Below are positions 1-12,293 of a DNA stretch of 53,361 bases, piece by piece. The stretch is taken from NCBI GenBank assembly GCA_010094045.1, contig ML986722.1, positions 76,939-130,299 on the forward strand. The letters run 5' to 3'. The position numbers and the translations under genes are program-made. The DNA comes from Lojkania enalia (lineage: Eukaryota > Ascomycota > Dothideomycetes > Pleosporales). Under the pieces are notes generated by a model. It was not told where the DNA came from and ran no database searches. It worked only from the letters and a program-made list of their open reading frames with translations. Numbering within the stretch: the stretch's first letter is position 1; each line of letters starts with the position of its first letter.

Positions 1-90
1 TACTATATATAGTATAACTAAAGTATTACTATATATAGTATAACTAAAGTATTACTATATATAGTATAACTAAAGTATTACTATTTATAG
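1..90. repeat. 26-bp tandem repeat, cut by window edge
   Basis: Three identical 26-bp units lie at 1-26, 27-52 and 53-78, followed by a diverged partial unit to about 90. Each unit begins TACTATATATAGTATAAC. The array starts at the first base, so its true length is unknown. It is AT-only apart from a few C/G positions. The identity of the units suggests recent local amplification, or that it arose after RIP. Confidence 0.9.
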
Positions 91-479
91 TAAACTATAG
101 GTATAAACTAAAATCCTATAATACTCTAATTAAAGTAGTATTATAAGTATTCTAGGTATAGAAATAAGTTGAGATTATTTAATAAATATAAGACTTATTA
201 AAGAAAGACTTCTAGTTCCTATAATATATTATAAAGAAATACTATAATAAGAAATATAAATAACTACCTTACTTTAAGAAGGGAGAAAAAGTTTAGCTAC
301 TAAGACGAAATATTTAAAGTAAATAACTAAGTAGTAAACTAGATTATATTAAAATTAGACTATATAAGATTAAAGAATAAATATTACTCGTAAACTATTA
401 ACTTAAATTACCTACAACTATTAAAATCCATTTAACCTTCTATATTATACTTATAGAAAAGGTACCTTAGAATACTAAA
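91..479. other. AT-rich RIP-degraded DNA, unassigned
   Basis: No open frame, terminal repeat or recognisable motif is visible. CpA and TpG are nearly absent, so this is probably transposon-derived. Part of it may be the outer end of the XY repeat that begins at about 480. Confidence 0.5.
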
Positions 480-1029
480 ATAGTAGTATATAATGTAGAC
501 GCGTACGGAGAAAACTAGAAATAGAAAGTTGAGAAAATAATAAGGTATAAGATATAGAATAGTAAATAATACTATCTAATTAAATAGTTAGAAATAGATA
601 AATATAGAAACTTATAGAATAATACTTAAAAACTAGAAGAAAATTTTAGCTCTATAGTATTATAGGTATATTATAAAAACTAAATTTATAAAGAAAACTT
701 AAAGATAGAGTAGTAGAATTAAATAATATTAGCTATATTATAGGAGGTAACTCTACCTTAAGAAGAAGACCTACCTTATAATCCGCCTCTTTCTTTTTCT
801 TAAGCTGCTCCTATATATATTTATAACCCTCCGCCTACCTATATTTTACTTATTTACAAATCTTCTAAAGATACTAAACTTTTACCTAGACTACTACTAC
901 CTTATTATTTATATCTTCTAGCTAATCTAGAATTTTTTAATACTTTTCTTTAGCTAGCTAAAACTAGTAATCTAATTTCTTAACCTTCTTATTCTAATAT
1001 TCTACTAACGTATAGTATAAGCGAGCTGA

Positions 1030-2560
1030 TTATAATACTAAGACTATACTAAAATCGCAACTACTTTTCGCAAAATATTATACTTTCTTATATTCTATTA
1101 TACTATATAATATAGTAGCCTATTCTTCTATATTTATAGTATTATTTTTATACGTCCGCGAGTTATATCTAGCCTTACTATACTACCTATAGCGCCTTTA
1201 AGTCGGCTGGCCTCTATTAATACACGCCTTCTTTCTACTCTTCTTTCTATTAGTATAAGCGCTAAACTCTTTTAGAGTAGTTAATTAAGCGCCTTCTTTA
1301 ATTATTAGATTATCTTCCTTCTATATATACTTTCTTTTATACGATTAATATTATATAGCGGTCTTATTAGCTGCTTAAAACTTAACGACCTAAGCGCGTA
1401 ATAGTATATTTTTATATATTATATACGTAGTACTCTTTATAAACTATTTAAATGCCTCTACTATTAAAGTAGATAAGCTATCTAAATACTTTTAAACTCT
1501 TAATTAAACGTATATAGATTAAGACCTAAATTTAATAGGATTACTTAGTATTTTTAACTCCTAAGAAATATTTTCGATTGTAGAGGGTATTAACGTATAT
1601 AGTCGAACTTTAAGCTTTAATAGTACTATATTTAGGTTAAATAGAACTAGGCCAACACCTTAAAAGCTACTTAGGATATTACTCTTTATAATTGCTACGT
1701 TAAAAGCTACTTTAAAATAGGATAAGAACTCGATTTTTATAATATAGTTAATATAACCGTATATCAGCTGCTCGACTTAGCGCCTATACATAGTCTTTAA
1801 AGGCGAGAAACAACCTATATTTAGTAGATATAGTAGGTACAATAAATATAGAGGTATATAGAGAGTAATAATATTCTTTTCCTTACAGAACTACCTAAAT
1901 TTAAGTAAGTTATAGCTCTTATAGCTATCGAGAATTAGTAATTAATATATACTAATAGTACAATTCTTTATATACGCGTTAAAGTACTTTAACTACTTAA
2001 TACTAATATTATTTATCGTCCAGCCGTTATTAGTAACCTATATAGCCTAGGTTAGTAGAATATTATCTTCTTTATACTATATAGAGAGGTAGTAAATATC
2101 TATAAAGATAATAAAAGGTAGTATTATCTATCCTATTATATTAATATTCTAGATAACTATAGTCTATTTATAATTACCTAGCTGGAGCTACTTTAGTTAA
2201 TTCTGTCTCTTAAAACTAGTAACTACTACTTCTATTAATATTATACCTATTATAAAGCCTGGTTTATTAAAGTTATATATATTTTCGTTAATAATACCGT
2301 ACTTAGCCTTTATATTCTATATAAAGTAGAACCAGCCTCTTATAATTTTAGAATTCTTATATTTAGCTCTTAAATAGTTGTACTTTTAATTAAATTTAAC
2401 CTTAAGCTTAGGTATATATTTAATAAAGTTCTCTACCTAGTTCTTTCTAACCTAGCTAGTAGAACGTATAACTAGTAGTAAATTAGCTATATTTTAAATA
2501 GTAGTAAGCTATAGTAGAAATCTTCTTATATCTAGATCTAGTATATACTAAACAATTACC
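1030..2560 (-). pseudogene. DDE_1 (pogo/Fot1) transposase, RIP-inactivated
   Basis: On the minus strand, ignoring RIP stops, the frame shows the Fot1-family catalytic landmarks. An NFD-like/GF segment (degraded to NFNKPGF) lies near 2240-2280. The LDxxxSH-type block (read as SYKSYN) lies near 1907-1945. The conserved P-x-SSHLLQPLD-type block follows, near 1800-1860. The family binds terminal repeats with an N-terminal helix-turn-helix and inserts at TA. Many TAA/TAG codons stand in place of Gln/Trp codons, so it is dead. Coordinates are approximate. Confidence 0.8.
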
Positions 2561-2622
2561 TACTCCTTAATTTTATTAAGCTTTATTAAATTAGGCCGGT
2601 AATTGTATTATAAAGCTATTCC

Positions 2623-2882
2623 TGTAACGGCGTAGGCAAGATAATAGGTCTAAATATGGTACGAATCCACTTAGAGGCATATAGGAGTGCGTGGGGGATT
2701 AGGGACCTGGGAATTCTATTGATACCTATAGGCCTTGTACGAAAGGATATAGAAAAACTACTGAGCTACTTATGAGGGAGTGTGCAACTATATACGGATG
2801 GGAAAAGGGGTAGAACCGGGGGTAGGATAAGATAAGCGAAAAGATGGAGCTTTTCGTAGAACGATTTCTTTGCATCGTTACA
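2623..2882 (-). mobile_element. Solo LTR of the Gypsy-1 family
   Basis: This 260-bp sequence runs TGTAACGG...CATCGTTACA on the plus strand. It is flanked by perfect 5-bp duplications ATTCC at 2618-2622 and 2883-2887. In reverse complement it matches the 279-bp LTRs of Gypsy-1 at 5098 and 12010, but lacks about 19 bp near LTR position 35. It keeps many CpA/TpG sites that the Gypsy-1 LTRs have lost, so it has seen much less RIP. A solo LTR is the usual product of recombination between the two LTRs of a full element. Confidence 0.93.
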
Positions 2883-3860
2883 ATTCCTTACTTTCGTATA
2901 CTAAGTATACTTTAGGAGATATTATAGATTAATATAATACGATATATAGTTAGTATCGTATCTTATTAAAGAGTTTAGAGTATAAACTATATTCTAGCTT
3001 CTTTCTAAATTAATTCTATAGTTATTAGTTATAGTATAATATTATAAAGTATAATTATTATAATTTTAGTAGAGTTTTAGTATTATAATTAGCTCGCTTA
3101 GGTAATTAGCTTACTTATACTATATATTATTATATATAAATATTATAAATTAATAAAAGAATTAAAATATATAAATATTTTAAGTATTATAGAAAACCTT
3201 ATAAGATAATTATATACTAGACTAGAAGTATTTAGAATAGTATAATTGTTTTAGAGTTTCCTTTTTATTAATTTTATATATTAGCCTTTTATAAGAATAA
3301 TAAGAATAGGGTATTATAATTAAACTAGTAGAATTAATACAATTAGCACAGCAATAGTAATTTAATATAGAATAGTAAGAAGAAGGTATTAGGAAGGTAT
3401 ATAAAGAATATATAAGTAGCTTATTAGCCTTACTATATAATTAAGAGGAATAGAATAACTCTTAGACTAAAAGTTTAGAGAGGAGAGATAGTATTATAAA
3501 TACTCTTATACTAGAACTAATTAAAGTATAAAACTCTATATAGGTAAATAAATAGAATAAGTTATATAAATAATCTAGTAGCTTAGTTAAAATTAAATTA
3601 CTAAGCCTGTTTAGTTATAGGAAAATAACTAAATAAGAGGAATAGTAGAAAAACTAAATTATATTTAATAACCTTATAACTCTAACCTTTATAGCTCTTT
3701 ATAATTAATTTAAATATCCTTTATATATTCTACTTATATACTTCTATTATAAGTTTATAAGAATAATCCCCTGTAGTATATAATTACTCTTAGTTATTAT
3801 CCTATTTTATATCTAGCTAATTAGAGGCTATTATAATATTATTTAATAAGTTTTTAAACT

Positions 3861-4339
3861 ATATATAAATATCTATATAAATTTAAAATACTTTTTCTTA
3901 AATATTAGCTCTATATTTTTATAGATACTATTTAATATTTATAATAATAATACTATTTTAAATATAACTAGAATATCTATAATACTATATTATATAATTC
4001 TCTAGACCTTTTATTATAGATTTATAAGAAAGATAAGGTTAAAAAAATATCTAAAGATCTTAAAATATTTAGTTAGCTATTTCTATCTAAGAATCTATAA
4101 TAAGGGTAGATCTATCGTATAATATATATTTATAGAATATTTTTCTATAGGTAGAATCTACCCAAATCCAAATTAGGCCTAGTATAAAATATCCGCGGAT
4201 ATTATCTGGAATGTAGTATATTTACAGATTGTAGCGTATTTGCGGATATTTAGATAAAATTTTATTCTTGCCTAGTATACTTCTTAATTAAGGGCTGTAT
4301 AGCTGATTAGGCATGTAACATAAGTATTAAAAGTCTAGG
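3861..4339. other. AT-rich DNA grading into normal composition
   Basis: The first part is RIP-like. From about 4140 CpA and TpG reappear. A perfect 16-bp palindrome, AATATCCGCGGATATT, lies at 4188-4203, and a related GCGGATATTT follows near 4241. The last 80 bp border the hAT duplication and resemble host DNA, so the gene island probably once continued here before the hAT inserted. No gene was seen. Confidence 0.5.
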
Positions 4340-5097
4340 GCCCAACCCAGGGTTGTTAATAATATAACGATAGAAATAATACGATTATCGGTTTTTTATC
4401 GGTATTTTATCTTATTAATCGTATATTATCGTTTATCGTATCTTTTACCGTAGACGGTTAGGCTCGCTACCTATAAACTCTCTTAATAGTTTATATCTAT
4501 ATAAATACTATAATTTTATTAGTTATTATATAATTGCATTTTTAAATTTACTATATTATATCTAATTAATTAGTTTATAATATAAATGCAATATATATAA
4601 ATATAGTATATTTATAGGCAGCCTCAGCTGTACTATTATATTGCGAGTTATCTATCTATTAAATATTTAAGACTCCCTCTATTTCTTTATACTACTAATT
4701 TATCTTCTCTATACTTACTCTTATATAATATTAATATAAGCTTTAACAATCCTTCCTTTACTAATACTACTCTTCAGCCTTATAGTAATCGCTATAAAGC
4801 TGCTCGTACGGCTCTTATTAACTAAGCTAACTAGATTCTCTATGCTAATCTAGTCCAGACTATTAAATATACTATTACTGGATTTAGTAGTTTAGCTACT
4901 AGTTAAGCTAATTTCCCAAACTCTACTGTATATAAAGAGATTTTAATTTTCCATCTACTTATTACGGCTCGTTTAAGTAAGATCTTCTACTTTATAGTAA
5001 GAAATTAATAGCCTAAATCCTATAATATATTCGATTTAACTATTAAAAAGGGCTCTAAAATTGCTAGGCTTACCGACTTTCTAATTCGTACTTAAGG

Positions 5098-5376
5098 TGT
5101 AACGATGTAAAGAAATTGTTCTACGAAAAGCTTTATATACAACCTTATCCCAAAGCTTTTTACTTATCTTATTCTACCCCTAGTTCTACCCCTTTTCCCT
5201 TCCGTATATAGTTGTATACTCCCTTATAAGTAGCTTGGTAGTTCTTCTATATCCTTTTATATAAGGCCTATAGGTGTTAATAGAATTCCTAGGTCCCTAA
5301 TCCCCTATGTACTCTTATATACCTCTGAGTGGATTCGTGCTATATTCGGACCTATTATCTTATCTATGCTGTTATA
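5098..5376 (+). repeat. Gypsy-1 5' LTR
   Basis: It starts TGTAACGATG and ends GCTGTTATA, where the original terminal CA has become TA. It is equal in length (279 bp) to the 3' LTR. Both full-element LTRs carry about 19 bp around 5130-5158 that are missing from the solo LTR at 2623. Confidence 0.93.
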
Positions 5377-5749
5377 TTATATAGAAGAACTTAATACTGC
5401 TAGTAATAACCTCTTTAATAATATCGCATCGATTGTTTATTTAAATACGTCTAAGTCTGAGATACGCCTGATTTAGTTTAGGTTATAATACTTATATACT
5501 ATTATATTAAATTATTTAGTTACCTAGATAAGATCTTAAAAACCTTCTATTAACTAAAGCCTTTAGGTTTAGAACTTCCTATCCCCTATAATTAGGATTG
5601 CCTTTAGAAAAGCCGTATAGAGTACGCCTAGGTAGAAACTCGGAGACTACTAATAACCTATCAGAATCAGAGGCAACCGCTGATATCTAACTATAATTCA
5701 CCTTCTAATTCCCGTGCTAGAACCGATATACGCGTAAGTTGTAGCAAGA

Positions 5750-6960
5750 GTAAGCTTCTATCTACGCGTGTAGAACAACCGTTACCTCCTATAGGAGGCT
5801 CTGCGATAGGCGGACCCCTCTCTATAGGGCTTATAATAAAGAACCTATCTAATTTAGAGGGAAATTGGAGCGAACTAACCCTTAAGAAATAAATTGCAAT
5901 TTTATAGGAGGAGATCGTATGCTTAATATAACAGAGAACTGTCAGTCCTAATTAACCTCTATAAATTACCGAATCAGAACCGATAATACACCGAGAAACT
6001 TTTACAACTCCCCTAGTAAGAAACCTTTTAGCTACCCCTAAGCCCCCTTAAGCCTACTTTACTAAATATATACCTAAGATCGAAAGCCTTATAGATAGTA
6101 ATAAACCTATATTTAAATAATAGCGAGCCTTAATTCTAGACCAACTCGAGATTAATACGGATTACTATCGGACAGAGTATATACGTATGGTATTAGTATA
6201 GGGATATACTTCTAGTACTGCGAAAGGGTATCTAGAGCTAAAATACCTAGCTAAATCGGACTAGTATTAGTTTAAGAATACTAAAGAAATAATTTCGCTT
6301 CTACAATTATATTTTATTATAGATAATAAAGAGATAGAGGCGCGACAGGCGTTTCAGGTCCTAAGGATAAATAAGAGAGAAGTATTCCTAACTTTTAAAG
6401 CTCGCTTTATTAGTACAACTATTAAAGGATCTGTACCCTAATCTAAGTAGTTCTTCTACCTATAAGATAAGATTCTCCCCAGCCTAAAGATACTAAACCT
6501 TAGCTTTAAGCTTATATAGAAAGGCTTCTTTAATACTATAGTCGCCTACTTAACAGCTTATAATATAGAAAGGAGGAGCGTTCCTAACCTTCTGGAATAA
6601 ACTGTTAGCCTATAGGTTGCAGCTAAAATAAATTCGGATCGGTACTAGAAGGCTTCTAAGAGTTTATCTAAAGTAATCTATAATCTAATACCACCCCGAT
6701 CTACCCTAGTATTAATACCTTATTCTACTATAATCGCTCCCTAACAACCTAGCAAGACTCCCGCACCTAAAAGGTATACGACCCTAAGTAATTACTATAA
6801 CTATAGTAAACTAGAATACTTCACGAACAAATATATAGTCTTTAAAGTATAAGAGATAAAGGTTAAATAAGAGAAGATTAAAGAAGAAGAGTTCTTAGAC
6901 GTAAATAAGTACCACCTAGATAGTTCTCGGGTGGGAAATAGAGACGCCTAGGAAAACTCT
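5750..6960 (+). pseudogene. Gypsy-1 gag (nucleocapsid) relic
   Basis: Ignoring RIP stops, the region ends in a CCHC zinc knuckle at about 6784-6840 that reads YYNYSKLEYF. It corresponds to C-x2-C-x4-H-type spacing with Cys (TGY) and His (CAY) changed to Tyr (TAY). Gag packages the element RNA into virus-like particles. The 5' limit is not defined because no reliable start codon survives. Confidence 0.7.
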
Positions 6961-9900
6961 CCGTTCTAGGCTTAAATAAGTACGACTTATTAAACATCGA
7001 TTTATTATATTTATTTGGAGGAAAATACTTCTAAATCTCTACTATTCTATATTTAAAAGGCGTTGGTATATAACTAAACGCCCTTATTAATACTAGCGCC
7101 TAAAGCTTCCTGTTCCTTAATTTTACGGTAGCTAGATTACTCTTCTAAGCCCTATATATATTAATACAGCACTTACCCTTTAAAATTACCGTTAAAGGTT
7201 TTTAGGACCAAATCTAAACTCTAGTTAATTAGTATATCCGCTTATACCTGCGAATTAATAGGAGAACTATCTAAAACTGCCTATTTATTATTATAGATCT
7301 AGGTATTTAGGATTATATTATTAGTATTAAATAGTTACGTTATTTTCAACTCCTGCTAGATACGGATAAGAATCGGATTATATAGCCCTCTAAGTATCCT
7401 ACTACTTATAATCCTTCACCTCCTCTTCTTATACAATTAACTTAGCCAGCACGCGATAAGGAAGTAGAGCTAGACATCCAGCAACGCGACGCTCTATAGG
7501 AAAAGGACTAGTATTAGTAGTTTTACAGTCCGACTATCTATTGTATTAAGGGTCTACTAAGACTACTAAAACTATATTAGTCTTCTATAGCTTATAGTCT
7601 AAATAAGCTTAGAGCTCCTGCACGCCCGTATAAAATAAAGTCTAAACCCGATCCGAAGAAAGTTCGTTCTCCTATTATCACTCTTATCTTAGCTAATACT
7701 TTTCACTTTAACATGAAGAGGAAAGAGAACAAGTTTTTCTCCACGTCTCTATACGAAATTAAGCGGCTGATTAAAGACAAGCAAGCCCTAGAACTAGAAG
7801 ATAAGGCTAAAAACAAAGTACTAGTAAATCTCTAATTACTATCTAAATACTATAGGTATTAGGATATATTTAGTAAAACTGCGGCTTATTAATTACCGGA
7901 ATACTACTCTTACAATTATAAGATTATCCTTATAGAACCCTTCCCTAATAGTTACAGCCCGTTGTACAAGTAGAATATTAAGGAGCTGGAGGTAACTAAG
8001 AAGTATATTATAGATAATCTATAGTATAGGTATATTAAGTAGAGTCGGAACCCTTTCGTATTTCTAATCCTTTATATCTATAAATTTAATAGCGACCTAC
8101 ATATCTGTATAGATTATTATAAACTTAATACTCTTACCTATAAAAATATATATCTAATACCGCGCATAGATAAACTCCTATCTAAACCTACTAAGGTAGC
8201 GATTTTTACTAAGTTCGATATTCGTGCAGCCTTTAATAAGATTAGAATAGACCCTAGTTCTAAGGAATATACTACCTTTCAGACTCGATACGGAACCTAT
8301 AAGTATAAAGTTCTACCTTTTAGATTGTATAATAGCCTAGTAACTTACTAGCACTATATAAATAACGTACTAATCGACTACCTAGATAACTTCTATATCG
8401 CTTATCTAGATAATATCCTTATCTACTTAGAAGATAAGACGATACATGCTATCCACGTTAAGAAAGTTCTTAAGAGATTACGTTAAGCAGGGTTACAAGT
8501 TGATATTAAGAAGAGCAAATTCTATGTTACCTGAACTAAATACCTTAGCTATATCCTCTCAAATAAAGGCCTTAAGGTTAATCTAGAGAAGGTAGAAGTA
8601 TTACGCAACTAGCAGCTACCTACTACTATAACGGGTGTAAAATCCTTCTTAGGTTTTACTAGATTCTATCAACAGTTTATACCGGAATTCTCACATGTCG
8701 CAAAGCTAATTATCGTACTATAGAGCCCTACAACCCCTTTTATATAGACTTTAGAATGTGACATTATCTTTAAGAAATTAAAGTCAGCCCTATTAAGTAT
8801 ACCTACTCTCTACTACTTTAACCCTGCGTTAGAAATAAAAATGGAAACTAATACCTTTAATAGAGTAGTTATAGGAGTATTATTACAGAAATATTCCAAC
8901 AGAAAATAGTACCCTATAGCATTCTATAGTAAAGTTTTATCCGGTTTAGAACTGAACTAGAAGATTTATAACAAGGAACTATTCGCAATCGTTACTACGT
9001 TTAAGTAATAGAGGGTAGAACTTACTTTAGTAGCTACTAAAACTCTAGTATATACCGATTATCGCTTACTCGAATATTTTATAACTACGAAGGTACTTAA
9101 TACTTGTTAAATTTATTAGACCGAGGAATTAGCTTAGTATTAGTTCTAAATTAAATATACTCTAGGTAAGAATAATACTAGAGCAGACATCCTCAGTTGT
9201 TGCGAATAAGATATAGAAAACTTGAAAGCGGCTTAAACTAACAACTAGTTAAGAGTCCTACTCGGACCGCATCAACTTCACCCCTAAATTAATGCCAAAT
9301 TAGTCTAGTCCTATATTACCCAAATAATAACTTAAGTAGCTATACTAAATGTTATTAAAAGCTAGGAGTAGGTTATATTACTAGACTCTCTAGAGTTAAT
9401 CGACGCATTACTATAGGAAAACCGAGCCTTCTTCGCGTAGGAACGTATACTTCTACCCCACAAGTATTAGATAGAGAACGGACTACTCCTCTATAATAAT
9501 CGTTTATATATCCTATTAGATTTAGGCTTTTATATACGACTTATATAAGAGGCTTATAACTAAGTATCCTCTGTATACCTAAACGCTACTAAAACCTATC
9601 AGTTACTATCCTAGAAGTACTATTAGAAGGGTATAGAGGCTACTTGCAAACGATATATACGGAATTACATTCTATACTGTAAAGCTTATCTAATATAAAC
9701 CCGAACCCCAGGTTTTATCTACCTACTTTCTATACTAAATCAACTAATATAGTATCTATATATTAACTTTAAGGATTTCCCTATAGATAAGTCCGGATAT
9801 AATTAGATTATAGTAGTAATCGATCGCCTGTCTAAATAAGTAGTATCTATCCCCTACCATCGTATAATTAACGTAAGGGGAATAGCCGAATTGTTTATTT

Positions 9901-10915
9901 AATAGGTATACCGCTTTAACTATACGCCCGAAACTATTATTTTAGATTGAGGACCTTAGTTTATATCTAGTTTCTAGTCTAAATTCTACTATATCTTAGG
10001 CGTAAAGATTAAACTATCTACTACTTATTATAAAGAGACTGACGGATAGACGAAGATTATAAATAAGTACATTAATTAGAGACTACGCTCTTTTATATCC
10101 TTCTACTAGAACAACTAGAGTTCTCTATTACCTATAATCGACCGAGTATAAGCGACTCTACTCTATACGACTATCAGAATATCCCTGTATTAGATCCTAT
10201 ACGGATTTAAGCCCTGTTAGAGTTAGGATTAAAAACATTCTATTAATCCTATTACTGTAATAGATAAATTAAATTGTAAAAACGCCTTAACTCTAGTAAC
10301 TTATATATATATAGCCTAGGAAACCGTAAAGGCTAATATCGAGAAGGCTTAGGATCGTATATAATCTATTGTTAACCGTTACTAGTAACCGATTAATTAG
10401 TAGATTAGTAATATAGTCTACCTAAATACTAAGAACTTTACGGTCTAGAGACCGAGCTAAAAGCTATCCAATTAATAGGAGGGCCCTTTTAAAGTACTAG
10501 AATAGGTTAGAAACTCGTACTATTTACAGCTACCCCTAGGGTCGAGAATATATAATATCTTCGCACTAAACCTGCTGTATAAGAACCCCTAGGACCCTCT
10601 ACTAGGGTAAGAAGCTCCGAAACCACCCGCTATTACTATTAAGAGGGTAGAAGAGTAGGAGGTTAAGGAAATACTAGCTAGTAAGCTGTATTGTAAGACC
10701 CTTAAATACCGTGTAAAATGGGTAGGATATAATTCTAACCTAGTCTAGTATAAAGCCTCAAATTTTATAGGTTCGCCTTATAAGCTAAGAGCTTTTTATA
10801 ATAAGTATCCAAATCAGCCAGGACCCCTAAAAGCTCTAACTAAATAGATTAAGGTATATAAGAATAGTATAGAGAATATAGATTACCTAGTAGACGATAA
10901 TATATAAGAGTTGAG
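6961..10915 (+). pseudogene. Gypsy-1 pol: PR-RT-RH-IN-chromodomain relic
   Basis: Domains in order: an aspartic protease core reading ALINTSA (from an L-I-D-S/T-G-A type core) near 7080. Reverse transcriptase at about 7960-8500 has FTKFDIRAAFNKIRI and AYLDNILIY at 8400-8425; the catalytic YxDD is now YLDN. RNase H is at about 8840-9220. Integrase is at about 9600-10400 with IIVVIDRLSK and a TDG block. A C-terminal chromodomain at about 10640-10850 reads KYRVKWVGYNSN. Chromodomains direct integration toward modified histones. Frequent TAG/TAA codons show it is inactive. Confidence 0.9.
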
Positions 10916-11097
10916 TAGTAGATTTAAAAACTAAAGTACAGGCCCGAAATTACTCCTCTATAGAATCTGGAGGGTCTAACAGCAGGCTGTTAGATACCTC
11001 TCCAGTTCTCTCCTCTTCTACTCTCCTTCCTCTTCTTTCCCTCCAGACTCCCCTTAAACCTCCTCCACCTTATCTTTAGCCGCCTGAGAGCGCCGCG

Positions 11098-11997
11098 ATG
11101 TCAGCCTAAAAGCTAGATACTAGAGCCTTTAGAGCCGAAACCTAACAGAGCAATTTAGTACCCTAGTAGAATAAAGCCACCTAGATACTGGCCGTAGAAA
11201 GGCTATCTTCTTAACTCTTTACAACCTGGGCTATAAGCGCTAGACTGTAAGCGGACTCTGAAATAGCCTTAAAGGCTACCTTTTCATCCTCCTTATCCCC
11301 TGCGTATTAGGCTACTACCTATAGTTCGAGATAGCCCCGGAGGACCAGAAACTCCTCCTTATAGTAGGAGGGGATCTATAAGTGCGTTAGTAGTAAGTAC
11401 TCTACTAGTATTAGATGCGATTTATACGGGGTTATACTTTTTATTTTGCGAGGTATAATACTCGCATTTTTTTAATCTTAGAGACTAAAAGGAAAATATT
11501 ATACGCTGCCCGCGGGCGAGCGCGTATATAGCCTAAAGGTAGATAACCTAGAAGGCCTCTAAAGAGGCTCTAAGAGGCGGGCGGAGTAGTATATTAATTA
11601 ATTTTTCTATAAGGCGTTAGCGATACTTTAATAATTAACGGTTCTAGGGACGCGCAACAATATATATAGAGTAGAAGTTATTGTTTAGTTAAGAAAGCTT
11701 AGTTAACAGCGACCTAGTAATATACTAAGGCTAGTAAACGCTCGTTGCTATACGCGACGAAATTGCAATATTAATAAACCGTTACGATAGTGGTTACCAG
11801 CTAATATATAGGTCAATCATACTTACCGCGAAAACCTTACTTAACATTACGTTAATAAACGCATCTCTATAGGTAACCGCGTATATTAGCCCTCACCGGT
11901 AAATACCTCTTCGAAGAAATTTCTTTATACTAAAACCTATCTATAACAGCCCCGATTCCCTCCCGAACCAGTGTAGATAGGGACTATCAGCCTATGA
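11098..11997 (+). pseudogene. Possible extra ORF downstream of Gypsy-1 pol
   Basis: From an ATG at 11098 one frame runs 300 codons to a TGA at 11995-11997. It is broken only by TAA/TAG, the stops RIP makes from Gln/Trp codons. The region keeps higher G+C than most of the element and separates the chromodomain from the polypurine tract. Its translation matches nothing I recognise. TGA is depleted by RIP anyway, so the lack of TGA is weak evidence. It may instead be non-coding 3' sequence. Confidence 0.3.
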
Positions 11998-12009
11998 GGA
12001 GGGGGGTAG
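11996..12009 (+). promoter_or_regulatory. Gypsy-1 polypurine tract
   Basis: The purine run GAGGAGGGGGGTAG ends at the 3' LTR start (12010), broken by one T three bases from its end. This is the expected position and composition of the plus-strand DNA primer of an LTR retrotransposon. Confidence 0.85.
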
Positions 12010-12288
12010 TATAACGATGCAAAGAAATCGTTCTATGAAAAGCTTTATATACAACCTTATCCCAAAGCTTTTCGCTTATCTTATCCTACCCCCAGTTCTA
12101 CCTCTTTTCCCTTCCGTATATAGTTGCACACTCCCTTATAAGTAGCTTAGTAGTTCTTCTATATCCTTTCGTATAAGGCCTATAGGTGTTAATAGAATTC
12201 CTAGGTCTCTAATCCTCCACGCACTCCTATATACCTTTAAGTGGATTCATGCCGCATTCAGACCTATTATCTTACCTGCGCTATTATA
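12010..12288 (+). repeat. Gypsy-1 3' LTR
   Basis: It starts TATAACGATGC (original TG changed to TA) and ends GCTATTATA, directly followed by TSD TAAGG. Differences from the 5' LTR are mainly C/T and G/A transitions. Confidence 0.93.
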
Positions 12289-12293
12289 TAAGG

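Larger units (their letters stand above)
1008..3127 (-). mobile_element. pogo/Fot1-type DNA transposon A
   Basis: The element starts ACGTATAGTATAAGCGAGC after a TA at 1006-1007. It ends with the RIP-altered inverse (ACTATATAT) before a TA at 3128-3129, so the expected TA duplication is present. Without the solo LTR and its extra 5-bp TSD it is about 1,855 bp. That is the same size as pogo B (1,851) and pogo C (1,854), which supports the edges. It interrupts repeat XY, whose intact site is seen near 47,820. Confidence 0.88.
480..3860 (-). repeat. Degraded repeat XY, left copy (interrupted)
   Basis: The segments of about 480-1007 and 3128-3860 are, in reverse complement, collinear with 48355-47100 on the right side of the window. 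Removing the pogo element at 1008-3127 joins them at the same base where the right copy is continuous (about 47,820). The right copy therefore shows the empty insertion site. I could not identify the family. One stretch (about 740-1000, minus) reads as a charged, Arg/Lys-rich, coiled-coil-like peptide once RIP stops are ignored. Both copies are heavily RIP-mutated, which fits a multicopy transposon. Confidence 0.7.
5098..12288 (+). mobile_element. Gypsy-1: full-length Ty3/gypsy chromovirus
   Basis: This 7,191-bp element has 279-bp LTRs at 5098-5376 and 12010-12288 and a perfect TSD TAAGG (5093-5097, 12289-12293). It carries gag, protease, reverse transcriptase, RNase H, integrase and chromodomain in Ty3/gypsy order on the plus strand. 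It is inserted in the hAT element. RIP is clear but weaker than in its neighbours. About 1.1 kb between the chromodomain and the 3' LTR is not explained by standard domains. Confidence 0.95.

Noticed and set aside
1..90. Tandem repeat considered as CRISPR-like array
   Set aside because: Units are directly adjacent with no spacers, and the genome is eukaryotic.
3128..4339. Reading the XY repeat as a pogo or gypsy coding region
   Set aside because: Frames on both strands were read through RIP stops and none gave RT, integrase or DDE motifs.
11098..11997. Absence of TGA in the frame as proof of coding
   Set aside because: RIP removes TpG everywhere here, so TGA is rare in all frames and its absence carries little weight.
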